A stretch of 64,000 nucleotides of DNA from RYN-230 sp963713815 (GTDB lineage: Bacteria; Actinomycetota; Actinomycetes; Streptosporangiales; Streptosporangiaceae): NCBI GenBank assembly GCA_963713815.1, contig CAVQNH010000006.1, positions 62,001 to 126,000 on the forward strand, in the 5' to 3' direction. Shown here one piece after another: positions 15,795-24,394 of the stretch (positions are counted from its first letter, which is position 1; the number at the start of each line of letters is the position of its first letter). Both the position numbers and the translations under genes were made by a program. The notes beneath the pieces were generated by a model that saw nothing but the letters and a program-made list of their open reading frames with translations, did no database searches and had not been told where the DNA came from.

Positions 15795-16795
15795 GTCATG
15801 GTCCTTTCTCCGGCCCGTTTGCGGCCGGCCCGCCTGCCGCCGGCGCGTATGCCGCCGGTAGTGGCCGCCCGGCCGGGGCCAGTCAGTCTCAGGTAGACGT
15901 CTTCGAGGCTGGGCGGTTCGACCGTGAGCCGGTCCAGGACCAGGCCGCGGTCCAGCGCCCAGGTGGTCAGGTCGTGCAGGGCGCGGGTCGGCTCACTGAC
16001 CGCCACGGCGACCAGGTCACCCGCTTCCGGCCCCGCGGCCGGGCCCACTCCCGGCCGGGCCCAGGCCGGGAGGTCCGCGGCCACGCATCCGCGGGGGAGC
16101 GCGAAACGGATCTGGGTCTGGGCGGCGGCCCGCCCGCCGATGTCCGCCAGCGTCCCCTGGGCCACCACCTGGCCGTCGGACAGCACCGCCACCCGGTCGG
16201 CCAGCGCCTGGGCCTCCTCCATGTAGTGCGTGGTGAGCAGGATCGTGGTTCCCGAGTCGCGCAGGCTGCGCACAAGCTGCCACGCGTCCCGCCGGGCGGC
16301 CGGGTCGAACCCGGTGGTCGGCTCGTCCAGGAACAGCAGTTCCGGATCACCGATCAGCCCCAGGCCCAGGTCCAGGCGGCGTTTCCGGCCCCCGGACAGG
16401 TTCCGGACCTTGGTCCGCTCCTGCCCGGCCAGGCCGACCAGGGTGATCACCTCATCGACGCCCCGCGGTGCGGGGTAGTAGCCCGCGTTGCGGGCGATGG
16501 TCTCGCGGACCGTCAGGTAGGGCTCGACCGCGATGTCCTGCAGCACCAGCCCGATGCGCTCCCGCAGCGCCCGGCCCGTGGCCCGGTCACCGGGATCGAG
16601 GCCCAGCACGTCGGCCTGCCCGCCGTCCCGGCCGCGGAATCCTTCCAGGATCTCCAGCGTGGTCGTCTTGCCCGCGCCGTTCGGCCCGAGCAGCGCGAAG
16701 ATCTCCCCGCGGCCGACGGTGAAGCTGACCCCCCGGACGGCCTGCACGCCGCCGTAGCTCTTGGCCAGTCCCGACACCGTGATGGCATTAGCCAC
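15791..16795 (-). CDS. ABC transporter ATP-binding protein (DrrA-like)
   Basis: 334 residues from GTG 16795. Walker A GPNGAGKTTT (about 37-46), Q loop LVLQD, signature LSGGRKRRLDL (Arg replaces the usual Gln after LSGG), Walker B LLFLDEPTTGFDP, and H loop LTTHYMEE. The C-terminal regulatory extension (about 225-310, PSLEDVYLRLTG) matches DrrA/CcmA-type exporters. The start lies inside the end of the YceI gene (8-base overlap) and the stop overlaps the permease start, so all three form one tightly coupled operon. Confidence 0.94.
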   Translation of the reverse strand: MANAITVSGLAKSYGGVQAVRGVSFTVGRGEIFALLGPNGAGKTTTLEILEGFRGRDGGQADVLGLDPGDRATGRALRERIGLVLQDIAVEPYLTVRETIARNAGYYPAPRGVDEVITLVGLAGQERTKVRNLSGGRKRRLDLGLGLIGDPELLFLDEPTTGFDPAARRDAWQLVRSLRDSGTTILLTTHYMEEAQALADRVAVLSDGQVVAQGTLADIGGRAAAQTQIRFALPRGCVAADLPAWARPGVGPAAGPEAGDLVAVAVSEPTRALHDLTTWALDRGLVLDRLTVEPPSLEDVYLRLTGPGRAATTGGIRAGGRRAGRKRAGERTMT

Positions 16796-17306
16796 GGCGC
16801 ACGCACCGGAACTCGGCCGACACGTCCAGGTAGCGGGCGGCCAGCCCGCGGGACGCCGTGATCCCGAAGTCGGTCCGGTCGATCCGCACCGCGGCGCGGG
16901 CCGTGAACGAGCCGTCCGGCTGCAGGCTCAGCTTGAGGGGCAGGCGCACCGGCCGGGTGGTCCCGCAGACGGTCAGCGCACCGTCCAGCGTGTCCCCGTC
17001 CGTTTTTTCCGCAACGAAAACCATCACGGGGTGCTGCCCCGTATCCAGGAACCGGGCCGAGCGCACGGTGACGTCGCGTGGGCTGAGGCCGGTGCGGAAG
17101 CTGGCTGCGTCGATCTCCACGCGGACGCGCGAGCTGGCCAGCGGCTCGGTGACGTCGACGGTCCCGGCCTTGATGCGGAACGTGCCGCGGACCGGGGCCA
17201 GCCCGAACAGGTGCCGGGTCCGGAAGGCCACGGACGACCCGTCCGGGTCGATGTCATAACGGCCGAGGCGGGGTTTCGTTGCGGAGAATTCTGCTTGTTC
17301 TGTCAT
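16788..17306 (-). CDS. YceI-family lipocalin-like protein
   Basis: 172 residues from ATG 17306 (MTEQAEFSATKP); the frame extends further but without similarity. YceI hallmarks: YDIDPDGSSVAFRTRHLFGL near the N-terminus, VRGTFRIKAGTVDV, the central RDVTVRSARFLDTGQHPVM, and DFGITASRGLAARYLDVSAEF at the end. The family folds into a beta-barrel that binds long-chain isoprenoid or amide lipids. No signal peptide is visible, so it is probably cytoplasmic. It leads the operon with an ABC-2 exporter, which suggests a lipid-like export substrate (inference). Confidence 0.9.
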   Translation of the reverse strand: MTEQAEFSATKPRLGRYDIDPDGSSVAFRTRHLFGLAPVRGTFRIKAGTVDVTEPLASSRVRVEIDAASFRTGLSPRDVTVRSARFLDTGQHPVMVFVAEKTDGDTLDGALTVCGTTRPVRLPLKLSLQPDGSFTARAAVRIDRTDFGITASRGLAARYLDVSAEFRCVRRG

Positions 17307-17466
17307 GCACCCAGGACACCCCGGCCGGGGCGGGGCGCGGCAGGGCGAGCCGGGGGGTTCCGGGCCGGCGAAGGTCGCGGCTGGGCGGGCGGGATACGAC
17401 TTTCGTAGGTTCCTGTCCCGCCGAAGGTGTGCGCGAACCGGGGCCCGGGGCCCTCGCTGACGTAGC

Positions 17467-18711
17467 GTGAAACACGTGAGCGAGGAACACTGCCCGTCAG
17501 GCCGCCAGTGGTGGTCCGGGAACCACTGGCCGTCCCGGCACCGGACCGCGTTCGACGTGGGGCTGGCGGTCTTCTTCGTGCTGCTGGACACGACCGCGAC
17601 GCTGGTCGGGATCTCCTGGTGGCCGGCTCATCCGGGGACGCTGGCCTGGGTCCTGCTGGGCATCCAGGCCGCCGCCTGCCTGTCGCTGGTCGCCCGGCGC
17701 CGCGCGCCGCTGCTGGTGATCGCCGTCCTGGGCGCGTTCACGCTGGCCGTCACGCTGCTGATCCAGCCCGCCGGTGCCCTGACCCCGGCCAACATGGGCA
17801 ACGTGTGGGCGCCGTTCGCCACGTCGCTCGCGGCCTACGGGCCCTTCTACTACCGGGGGGACCGGCGGGTTGCGTTCCTGGCCGTCGCCGTGCTGGCCGT
17901 GATCGTGTGCCGGCCCTGGCAGCCCTCGGTCGAGGTCATCAGCAACGGGCTGCTCCGCATCCTGGTCGGGCCGCTGCTGTCGCTGTACTTCGGGGCCCGC
18001 CACGCGCTGCTGCGGTCGCTGCGCGACCGGGCCGACCGGGCCGAGCGCGAGCGGTACCTGCTCGCCGAGCAGGCCCGGACCGAGGAACGGGCCCGGCTGG
18101 CCGGCGAGATGCACGACGTGGTGACGCACCGGGTCAGCCTGATGGTGCTGCAGGCCGGGGCGCTGCGGATGACCGCCCCCGACGAGACGACCCGGCAGGC
18201 CGCCGAGGACCTGCGGGTAACCGGCTGCCAGGCCCTGGACGAGCTGCGCGACCTGGTCGGGATCTTGCGTGCGCATCCGGACGGCGACGAGTCGCCGTCC
18301 ACCGACGGGCTGGCGGCGCTGGTCGCCGAGTCGGTCAGCGTGGGCACGCCGGCCGAGCTGATCGAGGAGGGTGACCCGGCCCTGGCCTCGCCGCTGGTCG
18401 GGCGGACGGCGTACCGCATCGTCCGGGAGGCCCTGACCAACGTGCGCAAGCACGCGCCCGGCGCGCGGGTGACCGTGCACGTCAGCTACGGCGACGCCCA
18501 GATCCGGCTCGCGGTCCGCAACACCCCGGCGCCCAGCGCCGTGGACCGGTCCGGCCTGGCCGGGACCGGCTCCGGCCTGGGCATTGCCAACCTGCGGCAG
18601 CGGGTCGAGCTGGTGCACGGGACGCTGGCGGCCGGGCCGGCGCCGGACGGGGGATTCTGCCTGGAAGCCACGCTGCCCGCGTACGTCCCCACGGCGGAGC
18701 CGGTGGCGTGA
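17467..18711 (+). CDS. Sensor histidine kinase (HisKA_3 type)
   Basis: 414 residues from GTG 17467 (a second GTG at 17476 is possible). Four to five membrane segments (about 30-165), then a cytoplasmic linker, the H box ARLAGEMHDVVTHRVSLMVL with His about residue 216, and a HATPase_c domain (NVRKHAPGARVTV, GTGSGLGIANLRQRVELVHG). The stop overlaps the response regulator start (GTGA), giving a coupled two-component pair. It is divergent from the YceI/ABC operon across a 160-base spacer, so that operon is a plausible target of the pair. Confidence 0.92.
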   Translation: MKHVSEEHCPSGRQWWSGNHWPSRHRTAFDVGLAVFFVLLDTTATLVGISWWPAHPGTLAWVLLGIQAAACLSLVARRRAPLLVIAVLGAFTLAVTLLIQPAGALTPANMGNVWAPFATSLAAYGPFYYRGDRRVAFLAVAVLAVIVCRPWQPSVEVISNGLLRILVGPLLSLYFGARHALLRSLRDRADRAERERYLLAEQARTEERARLAGEMHDVVTHRVSLMVLQAGALRMTAPDETTRQAAEDLRVTGCQALDELRDLVGILRAHPDGDESPSTDGLAALVAESVSVGTPAELIEEGDPALASPLVGRTAYRIVREALTNVRKHAPGARVTVHVSYGDAQIRLAVRNTPAPSAVDRSGLAGTGSGLGIANLRQRVELVHGTLAAGPAPDGGFCLEATLPAYVPTAEPVA

Positions 18712-19364
18712 CCCCGATCCGGGTCGTGGTCGTGGACGACGAGCCGATGGTGTGCGCGCACCTGCGGACCATCCTGGGCTCGGGCGGGACGATCGAGGTC
18801 GTGGCCGAGGCGCACGACGGGGCGGCGGGCGTCGAGGCGGTCACCCGCACCCGCCCCGACGTCGTGCTGATGGACCTGCGCATGCCGGGCATGGACGGCC
18901 TGGCCGCGATCGCGAAGATCGCCGAGCTGGCCGCGCCGCCCGCCGTGGTCGTGCTGACCACCTTCGACGCCGACCAGTACGTGCTGCGGGCGCTGCGGGC
19001 CGGTGCGGCCGGGTTCCTGGTCAAGTCCACCCCGCCGGAAGACCTCATCGGGCTGGTGCAGGTGGCCGCCGATGGGCACATGGTGCTGTCCCCGGCGGCG
19101 GCGCGGCGGCTGATCGCCGCCTCGGCCGACAGTCATCAGGCCCGCGACCAGGCCCGCCAGCTGGCATCGACGCTCACCGAGCGGGAAGCCGAGGTGCTGG
19201 CCTGCCTGGGCGAGGGCCTGTCCAACGCGCAGATCGCGGCGCGGCTGTACCTGTCCGAAGCCACGATCAAGGGGTACGTGTCGCGGACCCTGGACAAGCT
19301 GGGCTGCGCCAACCGCACCCAGGCCGGGCTGCTCGCCCACGACGCGGGCCTGGTTCCCCCATAA
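18708..19364 (+). CDS. NarL/FixJ-family response regulator
   Basis: 218 residues from GTG 18708. The receiver domain has D10/D11, phospho-acceptor D56 in VVLMDLRMPGMDG and conserved Lys in FLVKSTPPEDL. The LuxR helix-turn-helix is at the C-terminus (LTEREAEVLACLGEGLSNAQ, LSEATIKGYVSRTLDKLGC). It is translated from a start overlapping the kinase stop. The output is transcriptional; the target is not identifiable, although the divergent YceI/ABC operon is the nearest candidate. Confidence 0.94.
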   Translation: MTPIRVVVVDDEPMVCAHLRTILGSGGTIEVVAEAHDGAAGVEAVTRTRPDVVLMDLRMPGMDGLAAIAKIAELAAPPAVVVLTTFDADQYVLRALRAGAAGFLVKSTPPEDLIGLVQVAADGHMVLSPAAARRLIAASADSHQARDQARQLASTLTEREAEVLACLGEGLSNAQIAARLYLSEATIKGYVSRTLDKLGCANRTQAGLLAHDAGLVPP

Positions 19365-19431
19365 CCGTCCAAACCGGTCGATTAGGCTGGGCCGTAGCAC
19401 CGGGGTGGCCAGGCACGGGAAGGACGGCGTC

Positions 19432-20278
19432 GTGTCGGAGTCCCAGGATGATCGCACCGCGGAAGCCTCGGCGGACCAGCCCGTCTTCGACACCAGCGTG
19501 GCCAATCCGGCCCGGATCTGGAACTACTGGCTGGGCGGCAAGGATCACTTCGAGGCCGACCGGGAGGCGGCCGAGAAGGTCATCGAGGTGATGCCCTCCA
19601 TGCCGCTGCTGGCCCGGCTCGCCCGGCGGCAGCTGATCGACACCGTGCGGCTGCTGGTCGATGCCTTCGGTATCCGGCAGTTCCTGGACATCGGGAGCGG
19701 CCTGCCCACGGCCGACAACACCCACGAGGTCGCGCAGCGCGCCGCCCCGCAGGCGCGGATCGTCTACGTGGACAACGACCCGGTCGTGATCTGCCACGCC
19801 CGGGCCCTGCTCACCAGCGGCCCGCAGGGTGCCACCGACTACATCCAGGCCGACCTGCGGGATACGGCCGCCATTTTAACCGGGGCCGGCCAGGACCCTC
19901 GATTTCCGGCAGCCGGTCGCCGTCCTGCTCATGGGGGTGCTGCACTTCATCCCCGACGACGAGGACCCGTACCGGATCGTGGCCACCCTGATGGAGGCGA
20001 CGGCCCCCGGAAGCTTCCTGGTCATCGGGCACGGAGCCAGCGACATCCAGGCGGACGCGGCGCCGGAGGTGACGCGGCGCTACAACGAGCGGTCGTCCGC
20101 GCGGCTCACGCTGAGAACCCGGGAGCAGGTGGCCCGGTTCTTCGACGGGCTGGAACTCGTCGGCCCAGGGCTGGTCCCGCTCAGCCAGTGGTGGCCTGCG
20201 GACGAGGTCGACCCCGGCGCCGCCGGCGGCGTGATCGGCCACAGCGGGATGGCCAGGAAGAACGCCCGTCCCGGCTGA
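19432..20278 (+). CDS. DUF574-family SAM-dependent methyltransferase (one frame break near 19895)
   Basis: Family hallmark VANPARIWNYWLGGKDHFEADREAA at the N-terminus (given here only for its core NYWLGGKDHFEADREA), then the SAM site FLDIGSGLPTADNTHEVAQ and VYVDNDPVVICHARALL. Similarity leaves the first frame after ILTGAGQD and resumes in the adjacent frame as TLDFRQPVAVLLMGVLHFIP, GSFLVIGHGAS and FFDGLELVGPGLVPLSQWW. A single-base indel around 19880-19905 explains it. Start GTG 19432 is preferred; GTG 19405 is also in frame. This family is abundant in filamentous actinobacteria; natural substrates are largely unknown. Confidence 0.82.
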
Positions 20279-20368
20279 GACGCTGGCCCCGGCTGACCGG
20301 ACGTGCGACCGTGTGATAACAGTGCCTCACGGGGTAGGTGCTGTCCCATCTCGGCGAGCGGGGGCCTC

Positions 20369-21850
20369 ATGGGACGTGACATTCAGGCCATCACGATCAG
20401 TGGTGAGGACCGGCGCAAGTACCGGGAAAAGGTGCAGCGTTCGCTGGACGTGTTCGCCCGGATGCTCCGTGAGCGCCGGTTCGAGGCCAGCCCGTCCCGG
20501 GTGGGCGTGGAGATCGAGCTGAACCTGGTCGACTCCCACGGGGTGCCGTCCATGCGCAACGCGGCCGTGCTCGACGCGATCGCCGACCCGGCCTGGGCGA
20601 CTGAGCTGGGCCAGTTCAACCTGGAGATCAACGTGCCGCCCCGGCGGCTCGAGGGTCACGCGCTCGCCGACCTGGAGCAGGAGGTCCGCGCCAGCCTCAA
20701 CGCCGCGGACGCCAAGGCCCGGGGGGCCGGCAGCCGCCTGGTCATGGTGGGCATCCTGCCCACGCTGGCCGAAGAGGACATGCACGAGGGCACCATCTCC
20801 GCCAACGACCGCTACCGGGTGCTGAACGAGCAGATCTTCGCGGCCCGCGGGGAGGACCTGCGCATCGAGATCGACGGGCCCGAGCCGCTGCTCACCCACT
20901 CGGGCAGCATCACCCCCGAGGCCGCGTGCACCAGCGTGCAACTGCACGTCCAGGTCAGCCCGGACGCGTTCGCGAGCTACTGGAACGCGGCCCAGGCCAT
21001 CGCGGGCGTGCAGGTCGCGCTGGCCGCCAACTCCCCGTTCCTGTTCGGCCGGCGGCTGTGGGACGAGACGCGGATCACCCTGTTCGAACAGGCCACCGAC
21101 ACCCGGCCGGACGAGCTGAAGCAGCAGGGCGTCCGCCCCCGGGTGTGGTTCGGGGAGCGCTGGATCACGTCCGTGTTCGACCTGTTCGAGGAGAACATCC
21201 GGTACTTCCCCTCCCTGCTGCCGCTGTGCGAGGACGAGGACCCGCTGGCCATGCTGGACGGCGGGGCCATCCCGCACCTGGACGAGATGAGCCTGCACAA
21301 CGGGACCATCTACCGCTGGAACCGTCCGGTCTACGCCGTCGTCGACGGCCAGCCGCACCTGCGGGTGGAGAACCGGGTCCTGCCGGCCGGGCCGACGGTC
21401 GCGGACGTCATCGCCAACGCGGCGTTCTACTACGGGCTCGTCCGGGCCCTGGCCGACGCCCAGCGGCCGGTCTGGACCCAGATGTCGTTCGCGACCGCGG
21501 CCGAGAACCTGCAGGGGGGCGCGCGGCACGGCATGGACGCCCGGCTGTACTGGCCCGGGCTGGGTGAGGTGCCCGTGGCCGAACTGGTCCTGCGCCGCCT
21601 GCTGCCGCTGGCCCGCGAGGGCCTCAGCCGGTGGGGAGTTGACCCGGACTCGGCGGGACGGCTCCTCAGCATCATCGAGCAGCGGTGCCTGACCAGCAGG
21701 AACGGCGCGACGTGGCAGGTCGCCACGACCCGGGCCCTCGGCGGGCCGGACGGCGCCGGGCGCGCGGAGGCGCTCCGCGAGATGACCCAGCGCTACATCG
21801 AGCTCATGCACGGCAACGAGCCCGTGCACACCTGGCCGGCGCCGGCCTAG
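20369..21850 (+). CDS. Glutamate-cysteine ligase family 2 (GCS2) protein
   Basis: 493 residues from ATG 20369, preceded by a G-rich ribosome site. It has the GCS2 ATP-grasp-like fold signatures: VGVEIELNLVDSHGVPSM (acidic metal ligands), ELGQFNLEINVPPR, CTSVQLHVQVSP, then VALAANSPFLFG and RVENRVLPAGPTVADVIANAAF. The longer actinobacterial subgroup (about 490-500 residues) is not the mycothiol cysteine ligase, and its amine acceptor is unknown. It would form a gamma-glutamyl amide bond using ATP. It stands alone with short gaps to both neighbours. Confidence 0.85.
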   Translation: MGRDIQAITISGEDRRKYREKVQRSLDVFARMLRERRFEASPSRVGVEIELNLVDSHGVPSMRNAAVLDAIADPAWATELGQFNLEINVPPRRLEGHALADLEQEVRASLNAADAKARGAGSRLVMVGILPTLAEEDMHEGTISANDRYRVLNEQIFAARGEDLRIEIDGPEPLLTHSGSITPEAACTSVQLHVQVSPDAFASYWNAAQAIAGVQVALAANSPFLFGRRLWDETRITLFEQATDTRPDELKQQGVRPRVWFGERWITSVFDLFEENIRYFPSLLPLCEDEDPLAMLDGGAIPHLDEMSLHNGTIYRWNRPVYAVVDGQPHLRVENRVLPAGPTVADVIANAAFYYGLVRALADAQRPVWTQMSFATAAENLQGGARHGMDARLYWPGLGEVPVAELVLRRLLPLAREGLSRWGVDPDSAGRLLSIIEQRCLTSRNGATWQVATTRALGGPDGAGRAEALREMTQRYIELMHGNEPVHTWPAPA

Positions 21851-21987
21851 CCGGGCTGCCGGGTGCGAAATTGTCACTATGTGAGACCGGGAACCACCGG
21901 CCGGCGTGCCAGGATCGGCGGGCAGGCCCTAGTGGTGCCGCAGGTGGTGCCGTCGAGAGTGGTGCCGCCGAGCTGGAACGAGGAGAC

Positions 21988-22650
21988 ATGAGCGACACGA
22001 AACCCGCATCGTCGCAGCCCCCGATGCTGACCGTCGCTCTCGACCTGCCGTCCGCGCAGGTCCTCGCCGACCAGGCGTCGATCGTCTCGGACCTCCGGTA
22101 CGCCGTGGAATGCTGCAAGTCGCTGCTCGGCGAGCTGGACAAGCCCGAGGAAGAGCGGGACCCGGTGGTGCCGCAGGCGCTGTGGTCGGCCGCCCTGGCC
22201 TCCTACTCCCGCTGTTTCAGCAAGGGCAAGCGGTTCGGCCTGGGCCCTGACGACATCACCAGCCTGCCCCTCGAGGGCGAGGTCATGACGTTCCACAAGT
22301 GGGCCATCGAGCAGCGCACCAAGCTCACCACCCATTCGGCCGACCCGTTCGACGCGGCCAAGGTGGGGGCGGCGCTGGCGCGGCCCGGGCAGGGAAAGCG
22401 CCGGGTCGAGGGCATTGCGATCCTGACCCCCAGCCGCGTGCTCGTCAACGACACCGGGGTGCGGCAGCTGGGCGCGCTCGCGTCGGCGCTGGCCAAGCAG
22501 ACCGCCGAGCGGGCCGAGGAGCAGCAGGACACGGTGCTCGAAGAGGCCCAGCAGCTCGACCTGGACCACCTCTACCGGCAGCCGCCGCTCAGCAGCGCCC
22601 ACCCGCTGCCGAACCTGCCCAACCTCCCCGGGGAGCCCGCCCAAGCCTGA
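21988..22650 (+). CDS. Hypothetical protein
   Basis: 220 residues from ATG 21988 with GAGGAG immediately upstream. Helix-rich soluble protein: LPSAQVLADQASIVSDLRYA, VECCKSLLGELDKPEEER and a C-terminal helix (LGALASALAKQTAERAEEQQ) followed by a Pro/Leu tail. A short conserved-looking block VPQALWSAALASYSRCFSKG is followed by acidic/aromatic text. No family recognised. The same strand as the GCS2 gene with a 137-base gap; co-transcription is possible but not shown. Confidence 0.68.
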   Translation: MSDTKPASSQPPMLTVALDLPSAQVLADQASIVSDLRYAVECCKSLLGELDKPEEERDPVVPQALWSAALASYSRCFSKGKRFGLGPDDITSLPLEGEVMTFHKWAIEQRTKLTTHSADPFDAAKVGAALARPGQGKRRVEGIAILTPSRVLVNDTGVRQLGALASALAKQTAERAEEQQDTVLEEAQQLDLDHLYRQPPLSSAHPLPNLPNLPGEPAQA

Positions 22651-22844
22651 CCCTGCGTCCGGCTGAGCCGCTCCCGCCTGACCGGTCCCGCTGGCGCGGG
22701 CCTGGCCGCCTGCCCCAGGCGCGGAAACGTCGGCGGCGCTCAGAGGGGCGTCCATGACCCGGCCGCTCCTGCCGGCGCGACCCGCACCATCAGCAGCACG
22801 GGTCACATCGATCATGGTCACCGCCGGCTCTTCACGCGCAGCGT

Positions 22845-23471
22845 GCGCCTTTCAATCGGCGTGGTCGGGGCGGTGCCTGGCATACGGTGGCCCGGTCCAC
22901 CTCGGTGGCGTCCCTGGTGGTGACCAGGAACTGGGGTCACGGCGCGGCCGATGTGGTCACGGTGCTCATCCTCATCACCGCGTTCGCCTCGGTGCTGACC
23001 GGACTGCTGGGCGGGTCGAGGGTGCCCTACCAGGCCGCCCGCGACGGCGTGTTCTTCCGTGCGTTCGGGCGGCTCCACCCGCGCGGTGACTTCCCGCACG
23101 TGGCCCTGATCGTGCTCGGGGTGATCACCGCGGTCGGCTCCTTCTTCACGCTCACCACGATCATCGCCATGCTGACCGCGGTGATCGTGATCGTCCAGGC
23201 GATAGCGCAGGTGGTGGCGCTCACCGTGCTCCGCCGCCGCGAGCCCGGCCTGCGCCGGCCGTACCGCCAGTGGCTCTACCCGCTGCCCAGCCTGGCCGCC
23301 CTGGCCGGCTGGATCTATGTCTACTCCTCGGCCGGCCGGGTGCCGATCGAGCTGTCGGTCGCGTGGGTGGTGGCCGGGGTGGTGGCCTTCCTGGTGTGGG
23401 CGCGAGTCACCCGGGTCTGGCCGTTCGGGCCGAAACAGTTCCAGGAGGCCGGTGCGGCTGCGCAGCCGTAA
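22845..23471 (+). pseudogene. Truncated APC-family amino acid permease (C-terminal half)
   Basis: The frame reads VTVLILITAFASVLTGLLGG, SRVPYQAARDGVFFRAFGRL, FFTLTTIIAMLTAVIVIVQA and RPYRQWLYPLPSLAALAGWI: the last five or so membrane segments of an APC-superfamily permease. Just upstream in another frame, LSIGVVGAVPG continues the similarity, so there is a frame break near 22880. No sequence for roughly the first 280 residues is present upstream of about 22845. A deletion that removed the promoter and N-terminal half is the simplest explanation. Confidence 0.75.
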
Positions 23472-23501
23472 CGATCTGCACCTGGCGAGCAGGGGTCGTT
23501 C

Positions 23502-24140
23502 TCAGGCCGCAGCGAAGCCGAAGGTCAGCTTCTGCCTGCGCAGCACCAGGCCCAGCCACAGGATGGACACACCGGCCCCGGCGACGATGAGCCCGATGGT
23601 CGCGACCGTCGACAGCTTCAGGAACACGTCCAGCGGCTCGGACACCATCAGCACGGCCAGGCAGGCGGCGGTCAGCCCGAAGACGCCCGCCCAGAGCCAG
23701 GAGCCGCCCTGGAAGAAGCGGTGCAGCCCCGGGTGGTGGTGGGCCGCCGTCTGCCGGAGGCCGACCACTTCAGCGGCCAGCCGGGCCAGGAGCGGGTTCG
23801 GGCCGCGGGCGGTCCGGGCGAACAGGACGCACATGCACACGTTCGCGAGCACGAAGTGCAGCAGGAAGATCCACAATTGCCCGGTCGCGATGACCACCGC
23901 GGTCTGCAGCGTGAGCACGATCGCCGTGATGGTCAGCAGGCCGGGAACGGAGCCCGTGACCACCTTGCGGGCCGCCGCGGTGACCCAGGTTGCCGCGACC
24001 CCGGCCAGCAGGCCGACATCGCGTCCGCCCAGCCACGCGCCGACGGCCAGGGCGGCGATCGGGAGCCCCACAGACTCGCTGAGGCTCCACGCCATGGTGC
24101 GCAGCAGCCGCAGCGGCCGGGGTAGTTCCAGGTCGGCCAT
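23502..24140 (-). CDS. Integral membrane protein, VC0807/septation-protein-like
   Basis: 212 residues from ATG 24140 (MADLELPRPLRLLRTMAWSL). Five to six membrane segments with the layout of VC0807-type proteins (GLPIAALAVGAWLGGRDVGL, LTITAIVLTLQTAVVIATGQ, NPLLARLAAEVVGL), where a polar loop before the fourth segment carries HHHPGLHRFFQGGSWLWAG. I recognise the general type but no function. It is convergent with the truncated permease and has no operon partner. Confidence 0.65.
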   Translation of the reverse strand: MADLELPRPLRLLRTMAWSLSESVGLPIAALAVGAWLGGRDVGLLAGVAATWVTAAARKVVTGSVPGLLTITAIVLTLQTAVVIATGQLWIFLLHFVLANVCMCVLFARTARGPNPLLARLAAEVVGLRQTAAHHHPGLHRFFQGGSWLWAGVFGLTAACLAVLMVSEPLDVFLKLSTVATIGLIVAGAGVSILWLGLVLRRQKLTFGFAAA

Positions 24141-24194
24141 GGCCTGAGCTTACGCGTCCACGGTCAGTGACACAGCCCTTTGGGTGCAGTTACG

Positions 24195-24233
24195 GGTGGC
24201 TTATGTGACGGTTACCGGTGGCTAATGTGACGG
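24195..24233. repeat. Two 17-base direct repeats with 22-base period
   Basis: GGTGGCTTATGTGACGG (24195-24211) and GGTGGCTAATGTGACGG (24217-24233) differ at one base and are spaced 22 bases start to start, about two helical turns. Such a pair lies on one face of the DNA, as activator or repressor sites often do. They are 160 bases upstream of the glycosyltransferase-hpnR operon. Confidence 0.7.
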
Positions 24234-24288
24234 GGGCGAAGTGGCGCTCATGGCGAGCGGGGTTAACCTCGTAAAGAGACCGTTAGGA

Positions 24289-24308
24289 GTGGGTTAGGAG
24301 TAACCCAC
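24289..24308 (+). promoter_or_regulatory. Perfect 20-base inverted repeat upstream of the hpnR operon
   Basis: GTGGGTTA (24289-24296) and TAACCCAC (24301-24308) are perfect complements around GGAG. A related CGTTAGGAGT precedes it at 24281. It sits about 87 bases before the glycosyltransferase start codon, where an operator or 5'-leader hairpin would be. Nothing in the sequence tells which. Confidence 0.5.
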
Positions 24309-24394
24309 AGCGCGACCCGGCTGGTTCCGGAAAGGTGCCCGGGCCCATCCGAAGCGGGCGGGCTCGCAGGCCGGAGCCGGAGTCCGGAGGAGCC

